A DNA stretch of 64,000 bases from NCBI RefSeq assembly GCF_009017415.1, contig NC_092404.1, forward strand, positions 1,984,001-2,048,000. Direction: 5' to 3'. Below are positions 35,243 to 47,449 of this stretch, piece after piece. The notes under the pieces were generated by a model that saw only the letters and a list, made by a program, of their open reading frames with translations, was not told where the DNA came from and did not search any database. Position numbers and translations under genes: made by a program. This stretch comes from Aspergillus flavus. Taxonomy: Eukaryota; Ascomycota; Eurotiomycetes; Eurotiales; Aspergillaceae. Position 1 is the first letter of the stretch, and every line of letters begins with the position of its first letter.

Positions 35243-38200
35243 CTACGCGCCATTAACACTCTGCTGCCATCGACCCCCCTTCTCAGAAAGATCAAACCCC
35301 ATCATCCCCTCCATATCAGATACATGGACCGCCGGCAACGGCGAAATCACCCGATCCTCATGTCGTTTCCAAATATCATCCTCAAACTGCTTGTTATACC
35401 GTCTGTTCCCCAGATACCTGTCAAGACGTCCCGTACTTTCCGATTGTCCTGGGGCCGGCTTTGCGGGGGACGCCACGGCTCCTAATTTGAATACGCCTTT
35501 GACGGGGAGCAGGAAGAAATCCGTGATTATGCCGACGCCGATGATGTGGGCTTTTACGACGCTATCGCGGAGACGCTCGCTGAAGGCCATGGAGAGGGCG
35601 ATGAGGATTATTGCGGCGGATGTTGGGCCTTGAGTCGTGTTTGGTTAGTGGTGGGCTTCAGAGGGGCTTTTACTCATTGACGGACCTGATATTGCTAGCA
35701 TGTAGGCCCAGTCGGGGTTTGTTTCTTCGCCGCTCCATTCGCGGACATTGACGCCGAATAGGGAGGTAAAAAACGAGAGCGGGAGGAAGCTACGTTTTTC
35801 CTTTAGTAAAAGGTTGTAGATGGTAATTGATAGTATAGGGTAGAGTGGTGACTGACATGACAGTGAAGATCGTGAATACCATTACAGACTGCGATTGGTT
35901 TTGGGCTACTTCTGCCTGCCAGCGGGTTATACGGGATTCGTCGACGTTTGCTTGCTTTTGCTTGAGGTCGAGGAGGTTTTCGACCTAGAATACATAGCGT
36001 TAGGTAAGTTAGGTGGCATGAGGACAGGGGACCGTACAGCTTTCTGTGCTAGATGTGCGTTCTCGCGCATGTCTGTAACCTGAGTGCGGTAGTCTTCAAG
36101 TCGGGAAAGAGCGGATTCTATGAAGACTTTGCCGTATCCTTTGTCTTCGAAATATTGCGCCATAATTTTGACGGTGGCGGTTTGTTGTTCGAGAAGTTTC
36201 AATATGGTTCCTAGTTCGTCTATTATGTCTCTCAGTTCTAGAAGTGTAGAGAGATCCTCGCGGTTTTGGTTGGCTACTCGACGATCTCTTTCATCACGCT
36301 CTGATGCGGTCATTGTCTTGCCTTCTAGTGTCCTGTTGTAATCAGCTGGTCTAGCGATGAACCCTCGAGTGCGGAAGCGCTTGAATGATTTGGTGGTTGA
36401 TTCAGTCTACTGACATTAGCTTTTGTATTGGAGTCGCCGATGGAATGTAGCGTACCAGGATGCTAATGGATTCCTCGAAGATCCGCAGTATCTGTAGATC
36501 ATGGTCCAGCGTCCTGTCCAGAAGGATAGTGACTGCATGCAAGACTATCAATGCAGCGAGATCCCCGGCTGTCTCAAAGCGTCTTGCAAGGTCCCCGTTC
36601 AACTCGTTGTAAATGCTGTTATGAAGGTTCGCTTGTTCGTATAGTTTGTCTTCAGCAGTCGTCGCCTCCTGTTTGGGGAAAAAGGTAACGACGGTTTTCT
36701 CGTCTACGATCCAGAGCCAGAGCTGATCAACCATGAGAACTTTTCCATCGACGAACGTCTTGGAAGAGTCAGGATTATCTTGCAGGGGAATTGAACTACC
36801 AAGCTCGTGACTGAGATCGACGACTTTTCTAGTCCGCTTCCATAGCATCTGATCGTCGTCTCTTGCTATCGTGGATCGCAGATTTGGATACCCATACTGG
36901 TCTAATGTTCTTCGTATATGAATAGGGGGCTCGGCGCCCAGGAACTTCCATATCAATCTCGTTTCCACATGAGACTCCGAGATGTATTCAGGGACTGGCT
37001 TGGATCTTCCCTGTTGTAGCCGCTTTTCGATGACCTTTCTTCGTTGAAGGAGATTCCAGTATGTATCCCAGTGAAGCTGTGATCATACCTTAGCTAATGG
37101 GATTATAAGTCCAATAAACTGACTTACATAAGGAAGCTATCATATCGTTAGTACACTATCCTATCAAATATCGAATGGCTGGACTTACGTATAAGGCTAA
37201 TTGTGGATCACGGGGCTCCCCTGGTGGGCTTATTGGCAAAGAATCGCTCAGCCTGGAATGGATACATGTGGGACGGACAAAACGCGCATGAGGCTCCAGA
37301 TGGCGGGCTCTAATAATTTGCGAGTACCAATTTTTATCATTGATGAACTGTTTGAAGCTGATGAAGTACGTTAGCTAAAGAGGTAGCGCATGTAAAGGGA
37401 GTGACCTTACAACTCTGGCCTCTGCTGGTCGTTGCAAGCCTTAGACAGAACTGGAGGCACCCATCCTGTATGGGTGTATGGAACATGAATCCATAAGAGC
37501 TTCTCGCTACCTGGCTCTGGCCTGTCAAATCGAGGAGCTCTCCGAGGTAGTTCTGCTCGAACCTCTTGGAGTCGCTCCCTTGTGGGCGGTGGTAAAGGTA
37601 GGAAATTCCTGTATTTCGATGATAAACTGGCTCTGTGGTTGGTTTCGTCAGTCAATTCTGTGATCCAACTTTCGTGTTAAAGCAATTCTTACAATACATT
37701 GGGCTGTCCCTCGTTACTAGGACTGGAACTCCCAGCAGTGGTCTCTTTTCTATCATCAGCCACGCTATCTCTATGCCCTGGATCTTCACTGGAAACAGTA
37801 TCACTTTGAATATCCGACGTTGCTTCTTCTTGTGGTACATTGAAATAACTGTCGGCGGCCGCCTCCGTAACGTGAATTCTGGGGGAAGCAGCGGCCACGA
37901 AGCTGCGGGTTCTTCTTATGGACGGTCTTGATGAAACTGTTTCAGACTGGATGGCGCTAGCCTCCGCCACTACCCCATCTCGCATAGCAAACGATGTATC
38001 TGCCATAGCGGCAGATGATGGTCTGCTATCAAAGTCACTTATCGAGGAGTCATCGATTGAGCCGGACGATATTCTACCAGTCTGTTTTAGTCGATCCGTG
38101 AGACAAATTGCAGGCCCCTCTTTCAGATACTCTCGTAGTGGCGTTTTCGTTGACCAGAGCTTGAGAGGCGTCTCATCGCTGACTCCCCGCGCTGTGTCTT

Positions 38201-39210
38201 CGAAGAAACCATTGACTTGGACCATAACCTCTCGACTAACGCGCAACGGAGCATCTGGTAGCTTGGAGAGCTGTACAGCCATGGCGACGATTGGCTGGAG
38301 CTCTTTAATGAAGCTTATTCTCGTTGTGAGTTCTTGTCCTTTGAAGGATGCTACACCAACGTGGTCCGTGGCTAACGGAATCACCTTTTCGTGCTCCAGA
38401 TCTAGAACTCCCGACCGAATAGAAGTGATTGGGACATGCATTTCCACTGTGCTTACGGTGCCCGAATCGGCGACTGTGAGTGTAGAGTCGACAGTCTCTA
38501 AGAATGTCCATATTTTGATATCTGCAGATATGGACCTGAATTGGTTGGATAGTTGCAACAGCCTTGGATGTCTGGGCTTCAGCACCTCTCGTATTGAGTG
38601 TGGAACATGATACTTGAGTTGCATTAAGCGGCGGATACACTTAGCATACTCAGGAGCTGAAAGATAACTCGAGCCTTGGTGAGGGGTTGCCATGAAAGCA
38701 ATCCCATAGCAGCTTGTTAGTATCGACGCGAGGTTCGACGTTGAGTGTGCGGCAATGGCAAGCGCTGCTTTGGCGACAAGACCACCTGTACCATGGCAGA
38801 TGAAGAGTATCGGCCTCCTTCCGCTCTGTATAGTGTTACTAATCTCATGTATTTGTGCAGCAATATATAAGCGCTGCATACAGTGTGTTGCCTTTCTGCG
38901 TGTATCTGCTTCAAGAGATGATGGGCCAAAGAGTCCAGATCATCTTGACGATCTAGCGGTCCATGGTCCAGCAGTAACACCCGCACATTAGGAATATATC
39001 GTGTCAGTTCTGAGATGAGCCATGGCCTCTGGAAATCATCACCGATCCACGCTCGCTGTGGATCTGCTCCAATCGCAGGAACCGCCACAACACTATAATC
39101 ATTCAGACAAAAATATCAAATAGGGTGGGCAGTTATAGCTATGAGACTTACTCTACCTCGTTCTCGAGTTGAATAGACCCCTCACTGTTCGTGTCGCTAC
39201 TGATCGCCAT
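35243..39210 (-). CDS. SERAC1/DUF676-like alpha/beta hydrolase fused to CorA-like membrane domain
   Basis: Eleven exons close in frame to give 1142 residues: 39210-39152, 39092-38882, 38843-37693, 37632-37411, 37357-37189, 37136-37128, 37076-36456, 36406-36038, 35984-35857, 35789-35686, 35628-35243. Residues 20-300 form a lipase-like domain (VVAVPAIGADPQRAW at the first strand, RRPILFICHGTGGLVAKAAL at the elbow). The nucleophile position, Ser in CHSTGG of relatives, is Gly108, so hydrolysis is doubtful. A Ser-rich linker (about 330-470) follows. Residues 500-1035 resemble fungal CorA-like proteins: LLWIHVPY, RARHLEPHARFVRP, LPYLHWDTYW, and the membrane pair at 969-992 and 1009-1031, with FFTSLFGVN replacing the CorA GMN motif. 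Exon 6 is only 9 nt and intron 2 only 38 nt. Function is unknown; related hydrolase domains head many fungal NLR-type proteins. Confidence 0.85.
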
Positions 39211-40057
39211 AGTGGTTGTTTTCTCTGGGAGGGAATATATTGAACCATACTTCAGACTTTAGGGGTGGAAAAGATATGATTATGGGTAGATGACAGCCAT
39301 CATCTGATCCCACCTCTGTTTTTCGATTAAAATCCATGGCAGCTGACAATTCCTGGGGCCTTGCAGAAGCCTTGGCAATTCAGCCTCATCAGGAAGCGTA
39401 CTAAAGGCGACTAGGGCAATCGAGACGCCAATCATGAGGCCAAAGTGTTGGAAAGAACGATTGCTCGGATCCACGGGGATCAATACCACCTCGTGACTTA
39501 CCCAGCACATGACAGTCTACAACCCTATAACATAAAAAAACTGATTTCCTAATAGAACTTTTACTATATATTGATAGCTCACTTTCTCATATTATTAGTT
39601 ATGTTGGATTTACCCTATTGTCTGCAGCACTGGCCCCTGAGTGGCACTGAAACTGAAAAGATCTTAGTATAACGGAGATGTTGACGATAGTTTAGTCACT
39701 ATAATACACTAAAGAGGGGGGTTTGTTAGCTCTATTGCCAGATATAAGTATGTACACAATAACTAGAATGCAACGCTTTTGGAGTGTAGCGACCAGAATC
39801 ACCATTCAACCCCAATAAAGTACAAATAGATGCTCTATAACTTGACTCATGCGGTATCGTCAAAAAACAATAACAAGGAGCAGAAATTCTGCTACAAAAT
39901 TAAACAATAACTAATAATGCCGGGGGTATTCACGGCCCTACATGTACACATGTACACATGTAGGGCATGCTGGAAAATTCGAATAAAACGCGAGGTGTCG
40001 CGAGCGGTTACGTTGTGTTTTGATCCCAGCAGCAAATCAGGCTGACTGAGCAACTCC
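39211..40057. other. Intergenic: hydrolase-CorA promoter and carrier 3' flank
   Basis: About 850 AT-rich bases with no recognisable gene. A hairpin near its right end is listed separately. Confidence 0.5.
39935..39966. repeat. 11-bp hairpin built from ACATGTAC repeats
   Basis: GCCCTACATGT (39935-39945) pairs exactly with ACATGTAGGGC (39956-39966) across a 10-base loop. The centre is made of tandem ACATGTAC units. It lies about 90 bases beyond the stop codon of the mitochondrial carrier gene, so it would fall in or near that gene's 3' untranslated region. Confidence 0.8.
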
Positions 40058-41527
40058 TCATACAGAGTCCGAATGTTCCTCCACAGGATGACGTCTCTCG
40101 TTGACGCCCCTTGCCATCTTCTTACCCACTTCATATGTGGAAATCATGATGGCGCAGGCAGGTGCTACTTTCAAGCACCGTGCTACCCAGCCTCGAAAGA
40201 GCCCGGCCGTACCCTCCTCGCGGAAGATATGCATGAGGAACCTGGGCAAGGAAAGCTGTTCAGGGTGCAGAGAGCCCCGCGGTACGCTGCTCTTCTCATC
40301 CCCCATGTGTCGAAAAACTTGCTGGCGTGTTTTCCCCACATCAAAAGGAGTTGTGACAAATGCTGCTACCGAGCCTGACGCAGCACCCGCGATGAAGCTT
40401 TCAAGGAACGTTGGCGTATGCATGTCGTCCTCATGTTGGTGTCTCACAGAGGGCGGTCCAGTTGGAAAAAGGCGGTCATGGGCTTTATGACGTGCCTCAA
40501 TGAGATGCTTTTTTACTTCCTCATATCCCCACCAGTACAGACCAGAAAAGGGTACATCGCGCCACATAGTGAGCGTTAACCCTCGCCACAGCGAACCATA
40601 GCCCTGAGTTTTGGTCATATGGTGTAATCCCTCGAGAGTGGCCCTGAAATGCCCTGCGCCGGTGCCCGGGGTAGCCTGTAAACGGGTTCGGAACATCTCG
40701 ATCGGGCTAATGGCCGATGCTGCAGCAACTCTTGCAACAGAGCCTGATATAAATGCAACATAGGCATCTGGCAGAAGTCTCTTTAATGGGCTTCTGTCAT
40801 CGGTTCGCAACCAATCGTATCCCGCAAAGTAGATGATATTTGCCGGTATACTCATCATCATGGTCGGACTAAGTCCACGCCAAAGAGTCCACACGCCTTC
40901 ATTCCGAGCGATTTTCCGTAGGCCATCAAGTGTGGATGTAAAGGTTTTCCGCTGAACTTCCTCCACGGCACAATCCGCGATAACAGGCGAAGGAGATCCA
41001 ATAGCTCCTGCGCCGGGCCCAACCATACACACCTGAGTATTCTGACCTATCCAAAAAACTTCACGGCAACAGGCAGTCACTCCTAAATTCGGGGGCATGT
41101 TCTTCAACGTTTGCGCCGTGTGGTGGTTAAAAGGGGATGTATTCTTAATCGCAGATTGGGATTGTAGGCGGACTCGAACGACGTCAAGAGGGGTCACTAT
41201 TCAACAGTGTTAGTATATATAGATACATAACACTCATCCCCAAACGTGGTTGAGAAGATCGAATTCAGATTCAGTAACAGACATACCTAGTAGATTTGTT
41301 AAAACGCTGCCACAGGTGGCGGAAACCATCTTCTGGATGATTGAAACATGCTCATTATTCCCACTAGCGTCCGGAGCAGGAGCGTTTCCTGTTCCAGAAG
41401 TAGCCGTCATTGCCTTGCCTTCAATCCAAGGCCATGACTCTGCCGTGTTCCCCTCCAATCCAGTGGTGGTCAAGAGGTCAGAGCGATATCGGTCCCCGCG
41501 AGTGATGTCAGACCTATAGTCAGACAT
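40058..41527 (-). CDS. mtm1: Mitochondrial carrier of the Mtm1/SLC25A39-40 type
   Basis: Two exons (41527-41287 and 41196-40058) give 459 residues. Three Solcar repeats are visible with signature motifs TPLDVVRVRLQ, SPIEMFRTRLQ and TPFDVGKTRQQ, each followed by a GxxxLWRG or GLFRGW block. An insertion in the first repeat (about residues 100-170, with CCREVFW and several Cys) is characteristic of the Mtm1/SLC25A39/40 subgroup. The N-terminal 60 residues are polar. Yeast Mtm1 is an inner-membrane carrier needed to load manganese on Sod2, and the animal relatives import glutathione; substrate here is by homology only. The promoter is shared with the F-box gene read in the other direction. Confidence 0.88.
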
Positions 41528-42023
41528 TCATTCGACTAGGAAGATACAGCAAGAAGTGTCACTATAGTCAATTTTCTGCGTCCTTTCGGATATGAGTATC
41601 AGCAGAATAGTCTTTCGTGAGACAGTATAGAAAATCCGGTTGTGGGGAGCAGCAACGACGGGAGCAATGCGTCAGTCAAAGAAAAAGAACGGTCCCGGCT
41701 CGGTTGTTAGCGGTGGCGCTCGGACAAGAGCAAGATTGGATCCGGAGATAAGATAGCGCCGAACTGCCGCTTGACATTAACTTTCTCCTCTTCAACTTAT
41801 CGATACCAAATAGTATCATTCACGCACTCCCCACGATCGCTATTCAATTGCAGTACGGAAAATAGCCCTGTGAATATCTGCAATTTTCGGATCATTGCGG
41901 TACATATTGTCCTCCGTCCCTCGGCAGGTGTGATCGAGTGTTGGTGCTTTTCGGACACCGCCGTGCTTATCAATCAGGATCTCGCCTCAACCCGCCATTA
42001 TACGGTGTCCTGTCGTCGCGATA
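41528..42023. other. Divergent promoter, carrier and F-box genes
   Basis: About 500 bases between divergently read genes. No TATA box stands out. An 89-codon open frame here is not convincing. Confidence 0.5.
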
Positions 42024-43696
42024 ATGGAAGACAACGCTGAACTAGAGTCGTTTCGACGGCAGTGGCGGGAGGAAGTTACCCGCCGGACGAAGCAGGCTAA
42101 ACCTAGCACACCACGGCCAATATCTACCACGGGCCCCTCTTCTATTGTACGACCGAGTCAGTTCCCGCCAACTCGCCACGAAGCCTCGCTACGCAAAGAA
42201 GATGATGAGGAAGGGGGTACACCATTTGGCAGCTCTGAAATCATCCAAGGTGTCAGCAACCTAAGCATAGCCAATGATGAGGATGTTTTCCACTCACACG
42301 GAACACGAAAGGAGCCTAAATCAGCTCTAGAGCACTTTGAACGAGCGGTTGAGAGGGAGTCTGAGGGGAAGTTGGGGGATAGTCTACATCATTACCGCAA
42401 AGCATACAAGGTGAGGGCTGCTACTCTCTCCAATATAGGTTGATCTTTGCTAACCACTATGTTCTTCAACTCTTGTAGTTGGACTCGGCTGTCGACAAGA
42501 CTTACCGTGATAAGCACTTTGCCAGGGCGTGGAAAAAGCCAGCCCAAGCCCCTACAGCGAACATACCTTCAAAAGATCAACAAAATCAGGGTGAAAACGA
42601 GATTCTACCGACACCTGAGCTTATTGCATCTTTTGCCCACCTGCCCATTGCTCGACCAGAGCCTCTCTTCGAGGGTGACCCCGCACCCCCATGTCCCATC
42701 GCTGACGTTCCATCAGAGGTGATAGTCGAGATCTTGAAGCATGTGGCATTAATGGATCCTGCGGCATTCTCCCGGGTGTCACTGGTCTGCAAACGATTTG
42801 CATGGCATTTTGCCCACGAACAGCACATTTGGAAACGACTTTGCCAGGGCCCTGAATTTGGCTTCAAGTCTATGCATTATGCTTTTGATTGCGACCTTCA
42901 CGGTCATCCGGAACACACACTAAGCCCTAGTTCTCCCTATACCCCGTTCCCTAGTGGCACTTCTGTGCAGGTTCCCAAGCCGCTCACCTCATGGAGTGAC
43001 GTCTTTCGTATGTTCCCTCGTATTCGATTCACAGGAATCTACATTAGCACAGTCAACTATACTCGCGCCGGTGCTACCTCATTTTACCAAAACATAACGT
43101 GGAACTCCCCCATCCATATAGTCACGTACTACCGATACCTGCGATTTTACCCGGACGGCACAGTCATAGCTCTACTCACCACCGTGGAACCTCAGGAATT
43201 GGTTCCACATATTAGCATAGAAAACGTTTTAGAAGCCCGGGCATCTCACAAGCATCATCGACGCCAGCATCTGGACGCAGGTAAGACTGTGGCAGGAGCC
43301 ACAGAGCCAATACCGGCGGTCGCAATGGGAGCCTTAAAGGACGGTCGCCGGGGTCGTTGGCGCTTGGCCGATCCTTTTCCAACATCCGAGACGGGTGCGC
43401 GGGCAGAGACTGGCCTCCCTACGGTACATGGCGGCAAAGACCTGTCGGCCGACGCCTTTGATCCCAGAGACGTCATTATCGAGACAGAAAGTGTAAGCAA
43501 GTCGAGCATTAATGTTCTCCACTTGTCACTGCGGTCAGCTGCTGCGCACAAGTCTAGCAATCCGCCGAAGAACACAAAGTTGATATGGAAGGGCTATTGG
43601 AGCTACAACAGACTCACTGATGACTGGGCCGAATATGGTCTTCGCAATGACCGCGTATTCGTCTTCCGACGTGTTCGTGGATGGGGCATGAAGTAA
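42024..43696 (+). CDS. F-box protein, Hrt3/Pof7/FBXO9 type
   Basis: Two exons (42024-42410 and 42479-43696) give 534 residues. Residues 105-150 form a TPR/MIT-like helical pair (SALEHFERAVERESEGKLGDSLHHYRKAYKLDSAVDKTYR), as in FBXO9. An F-box follows at about 205-250 (VPSEVIVEILKHVALMDPAAFSRVSLVCKRFAWHFAHEQHIWKRLC). The C-terminal half shows the conserved family block PRIRFTGIYISTVNYTRAGA, FYQNITWNSPIHIVTYYRYLRFYPDGTVI, and the closing WSYNRLTDDWAEY. Such proteins are the substrate-recognition subunits of SCF ubiquitin ligases; yeast Hrt3 and mammalian FBXO9 are the named relatives. Substrates cannot be inferred. Confidence 0.9.
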
Positions 43697-44150
43697 CGAA
43701 TCATAGGACTTTACACTGGCGCTTTCTAGATGGGAATGTATAGATGACGGGAAAACATCTAGCAGATTCTTAAATAGGCAAATTATGGCATGAGAAAACG
43801 AAGTCTGTAATCCATAGACTAGATATATAATATATACGATGAATGCGAAAACCATTATGAATGACCGATCAAATGTGAGCATGACATATAGCTTCCCTTA
43901 GGTATAGTTTGCGACTGCAGTATGTATAGTCGAACTGTTAAATCAGTCTCCGCGCCAAGCGTCTTATCGATAAGCTTCACTTAAAAAATTTCGGGGATTG
44001 GGAACTCCGACAGAAAGCACCTTAAAAACGCGATACGACGACATGAACACCTAATTAGACTAACCTATACCGTCTTTTCAGTCTTTCAGCGTTAATATCA
44101 TTCTTTTCTCATTTTGGCTATCTTTCTTGGTCCTACAGAATTTACTAACG
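43697..44150. other. Intergenic, no gene seen
   Basis: About 450 bases holding the 3' flank of the F-box gene and the promoter of the helicase gene. A possible TATATAT stretch at 43829 lies too far upstream to assign. Confidence 0.5.
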
Positions 44151-46680
44151 ATGCCCGAACGGGTGAAAACGGTCTTCTTCGAAGACACGGACGAGACCCC
44201 CGCAAGTGGGAAAGAAAAAACCACAACGGCGAAAGAAAACCATGAAACAGGATCAGTAAAAAGGAAAAATCCCAGCAAAGAAGATGATAAGAAAAAAAAG
44301 AAGAAACGGAAACATGGCGAGGCGACCGATACTTCGCAGCAACAAATACCAGCAGCCGCTGAAAACAAACCCGAGCCACCTGCGCAAAACTCCGAAAAGG
44401 AAAAGGACACAAGCAAGAACAACGTGAGCGTCGCATCGGACAGGCCGAGACACAAGAAGAAGGATCAAAACCACAAGCCGCGGAAGGATACGAAGACAAA
44501 TTTCAATTCATTGAAGGAGAAGGCGAAAACGCTGTATGAAATTCGCAAGAAACTTCCTATCTTCCCTCATGCCGACGATATTCGACAAAACCTGCGCAAG
44601 AACGATGTGATGCTCCTTATTGGTGAGACGGGTAGCGGAAAGAGTACGCAGATTCCTCAGTTTCTGTTCAATGAACAATGGTGTCGGCCAACGAAGACAA
44701 AGGTGACCCAGGAGGATGGTTCGCAGAAGGAGATAGAAGTTGGCGGCTGTATCGCTATTACACAACCCAGGCGAGTCGCTGCGATTTCGTTGGCTAGACG
44801 TGTTGCGGAGGAAATGGGTACACCACTTGGGTCGTCGTCTCCTGCGAGTAAAGTCGGTTACTCCGTTCGTTTCGATACGTCTACATCTCCTAGTACGCGG
44901 GTTAAGTTCCTGACGGAGGGAATGCTGCTTCAGGAGATGCTGCGCGACCCATCGTTGACTAAATATAGCGCGATCGTTGTTGATGAAGTGCACGAGCGCG
45001 GTGTCAATGTTGATCTACTGCTAGGATTTCTAAGGAATCTAGTGTCGGGGAAGAGAGAAGGCCGTGGCGGAGTGCCGCTAAAAGTTGTGGTGATGAGTGC
45101 CACAGCGGATATGGAGAGCCTACTCGGTTTCTTCCAGGAAGGATATCGAGGTTCACAAACAGGGGTAGACGCACAGAACAGCACCAAGACTGTGACAAAC
45201 GGCTCTGAAAAGAAAGATGATGAAATCGCTGTCTGCCATATAAAGGGTCGGCAGTTCCCAGTCAAAACTATTTACTCTCCTGAACCAGTTCACGATTTTG
45301 TTGATGCAGCTCTCAAAGTTATCTTCAACATCCATTACAAGGAGCCATTACCTGGAGACATTCTAGTTTTCTTGACTGGACAGGAGACTGTGGAAGCCTT
45401 GGAGAAGTTGGTGAACGAATATGCCGTTGGAATGGATCCTGCGTTGCCGAAGATCCAAGTTTTACCACTGTTTGCTGCTCTTCCACAGGCAGCGCAGCAG
45501 CGCGTGTTTGTCCCTGCACCACCTCGGACTCGCAAAATCATTCTAGCTACGAACATTGCTGAAACCTCAGTGACTGTCTCTGGGGTACGGTTTGTAGTCG
45601 ATTGCGGGAAAGCCAAAGTGAAACAATTCCGCTCCCGCCTGGGATTGGATTCTCTTTTGGTCAAGCCTATCTCTAAATCCGCTGCTATCCAACGTAAAGG
45701 TCGTGCAGGACGAGAGGCACCCGGCCAGTGTTACCGCTTGTTTACTGAGAAAGACTACTTAGAATTGGATGAAGTTAACACGCCAGAGATTCTACGATGC
45801 GATCTGAGTCAAGCTTTGCTTAATATGAAGGCTCGTGGTGTCGACGACGTCATGGGCTTCCCCTTCCTAACACGTCCCCCGCGGGAGTCCTTGGAGAAAG
45901 CCCTTCTCCAGCTGCTAAGCATTGATGCCCTCGAAGAGTCTGGCAAAATTAGTCCGGTCGGCCTACATATTGCCAAGCTTCCTCTCACTCCGACTCTCGG
46001 TCGGGTCTTACTTGCGGCATCGGAGTATGGGGAAGACTGTCTATCCGATGTGATCGACATAATCTCGTGCCTCAGTGTGGAGACCATCTTCTTGAACACG
46101 ACATCGGAGGAAAAGAAAGAGGAGGCAGAGATAGCGCGGCGGGATCTGTATCGGAGAGAAGGTGATCATCTCACCATGCTCGCCACCGTGCGGTCCTACG
46201 CCGCCGAGAACACCGATCGTAAGGCATGGGCTGAGAGGCACATGGTCTCGCATCGGGCAATGCAAGCCGTAATGGTAAGACTCCGTTGACTTGGTTGTAC
46301 ACGCATTCCACTAACAGAGTTATCTACAGGATGTTCGTAAGCAGCTTACTACTCAATGCCGTCAAGCTAAACTTCTTTCAAATCCGAGTGATACTCGAGG
46401 TCCTTCCACTAGTTCTATCACCCGCGAGCCGTCGCCAATTCACATACTGCAGAGTTTCCTACGGGGTTTTGCTACCAATACCGCCCGTCTGGTGCCGGAC
46501 GGCAGCTATCGGACCGTTGTCGGGAACCAAACAGTGGCGATTCACCCGTCCAGTGTGTTGTTTGGCAAGAAAGTCGAGGCTATTATGTACAACGAGTACG
46601 TCTTCACGAACCGGAGTTACGCTCGAGGAGTGAGTGCAGTGCAGATGGACTGGGTTGGAGAAGCGCTGGCTGGGCAGTAG
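44151..46680 (+). CDS. dhr2: DEAH-box RNA helicase, Dhr2 type
   Basis: Two exons (44151-46274 and 46330-46680) give 824 residues. The first 120 residues are Lys/Glu-rich with a strong nuclear or nucleolar signal (KKKKKRKHGE). Helicase motifs follow in order: I (GETGSGKST, about 158-166), Ia (TQPRRVAAI), II (VVDEVHERG, near 277), III (SAT near 315), IV (LVFLTGQETVE), V (TNIAETSVTV) and VI (QRKGRAGREAPGQCYRLF). The ratchet and OB-fold regions close the C-terminus (SVLFGKKVEAIMYNEYVFT). Yeast Dhr2 acts in 18S rRNA processing in the nucleolus. The ATG at 44151 was chosen; an in-frame region upstream has only a TTG. Other DEAH helicases such as Prp43 are unlikely because of the short N-terminus and length, but the subfamily call needs a tree. 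Confidence 0.9.
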
Positions 46681-47448
46681 CCCCCCCTTTTCTTTTTCCA
46701 CGCTTTTTTCTTCTTTTATGCGGGCCTTTGTACAGTTAAGCCCACTTGATATATTACCGGTGTAGAATTTATACCCAACGAACCGTATACACCGCACAGA
46801 TCGTCCACTTTGAGTAAGCCATTGAAAAATCTCGTTGACTTTCAGCCCTGTACTTTACTATGGAATAACCTCCGCTCTAAGGAAATACCTTCCCCTCTAT
46901 CAATTCCCGCACCATGCGGATCAAAAGGCAAAGAAGACCTCTGCACCGTCGGCCCAATTCATGTTCTAGACTAGTGTAGAGACGGGTTTTAAGACCTGAA
47001 GACGAGCAGAAGGATCAACGTATTGAATACGATCGTTCTTCTTACTATCCCCTCGCTGATACATTATAGTGCTCTGTATAGCTAAAGCCCATACCCAGAT
47101 CGGTACTATAATATTTCTGGAATACTCTGTATAATTGGCTTCAGAGAGTGTAGATCTATCCTGGACACAGTCCGCTCCCTACATACCTTCTACTTACGGA
47201 AGGTGACTGTGGTTAAGCAGTATGACTGGGGACATTTGGTCAAGTCATATTAACATTATTTTACCTTAAGTGTTGTGTAACATATTACTCTATTACTCAC
47301 TCACATATTGCTTGGCGAATCTCACTCTTGCAACATGCTATGCTGTACTAGAGAAAATGGTACTTTTAGGGGGCACAGCTGACAAGAATATAACCGCAAG
47401 GAATTAACAGATTAAGGTAGAGCGTCTCTTCGGTCTAATATTGTGTAT

Positions 47449-47449
<1 letters not shown>

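Noticed and set aside
34010..36100. Repeat-induced point mutation as the cause of the decayed copy
   Set aside because: Differences include transitions in both directions between the two copies and an insertion, so a one-way C-to-T pattern is not shown.
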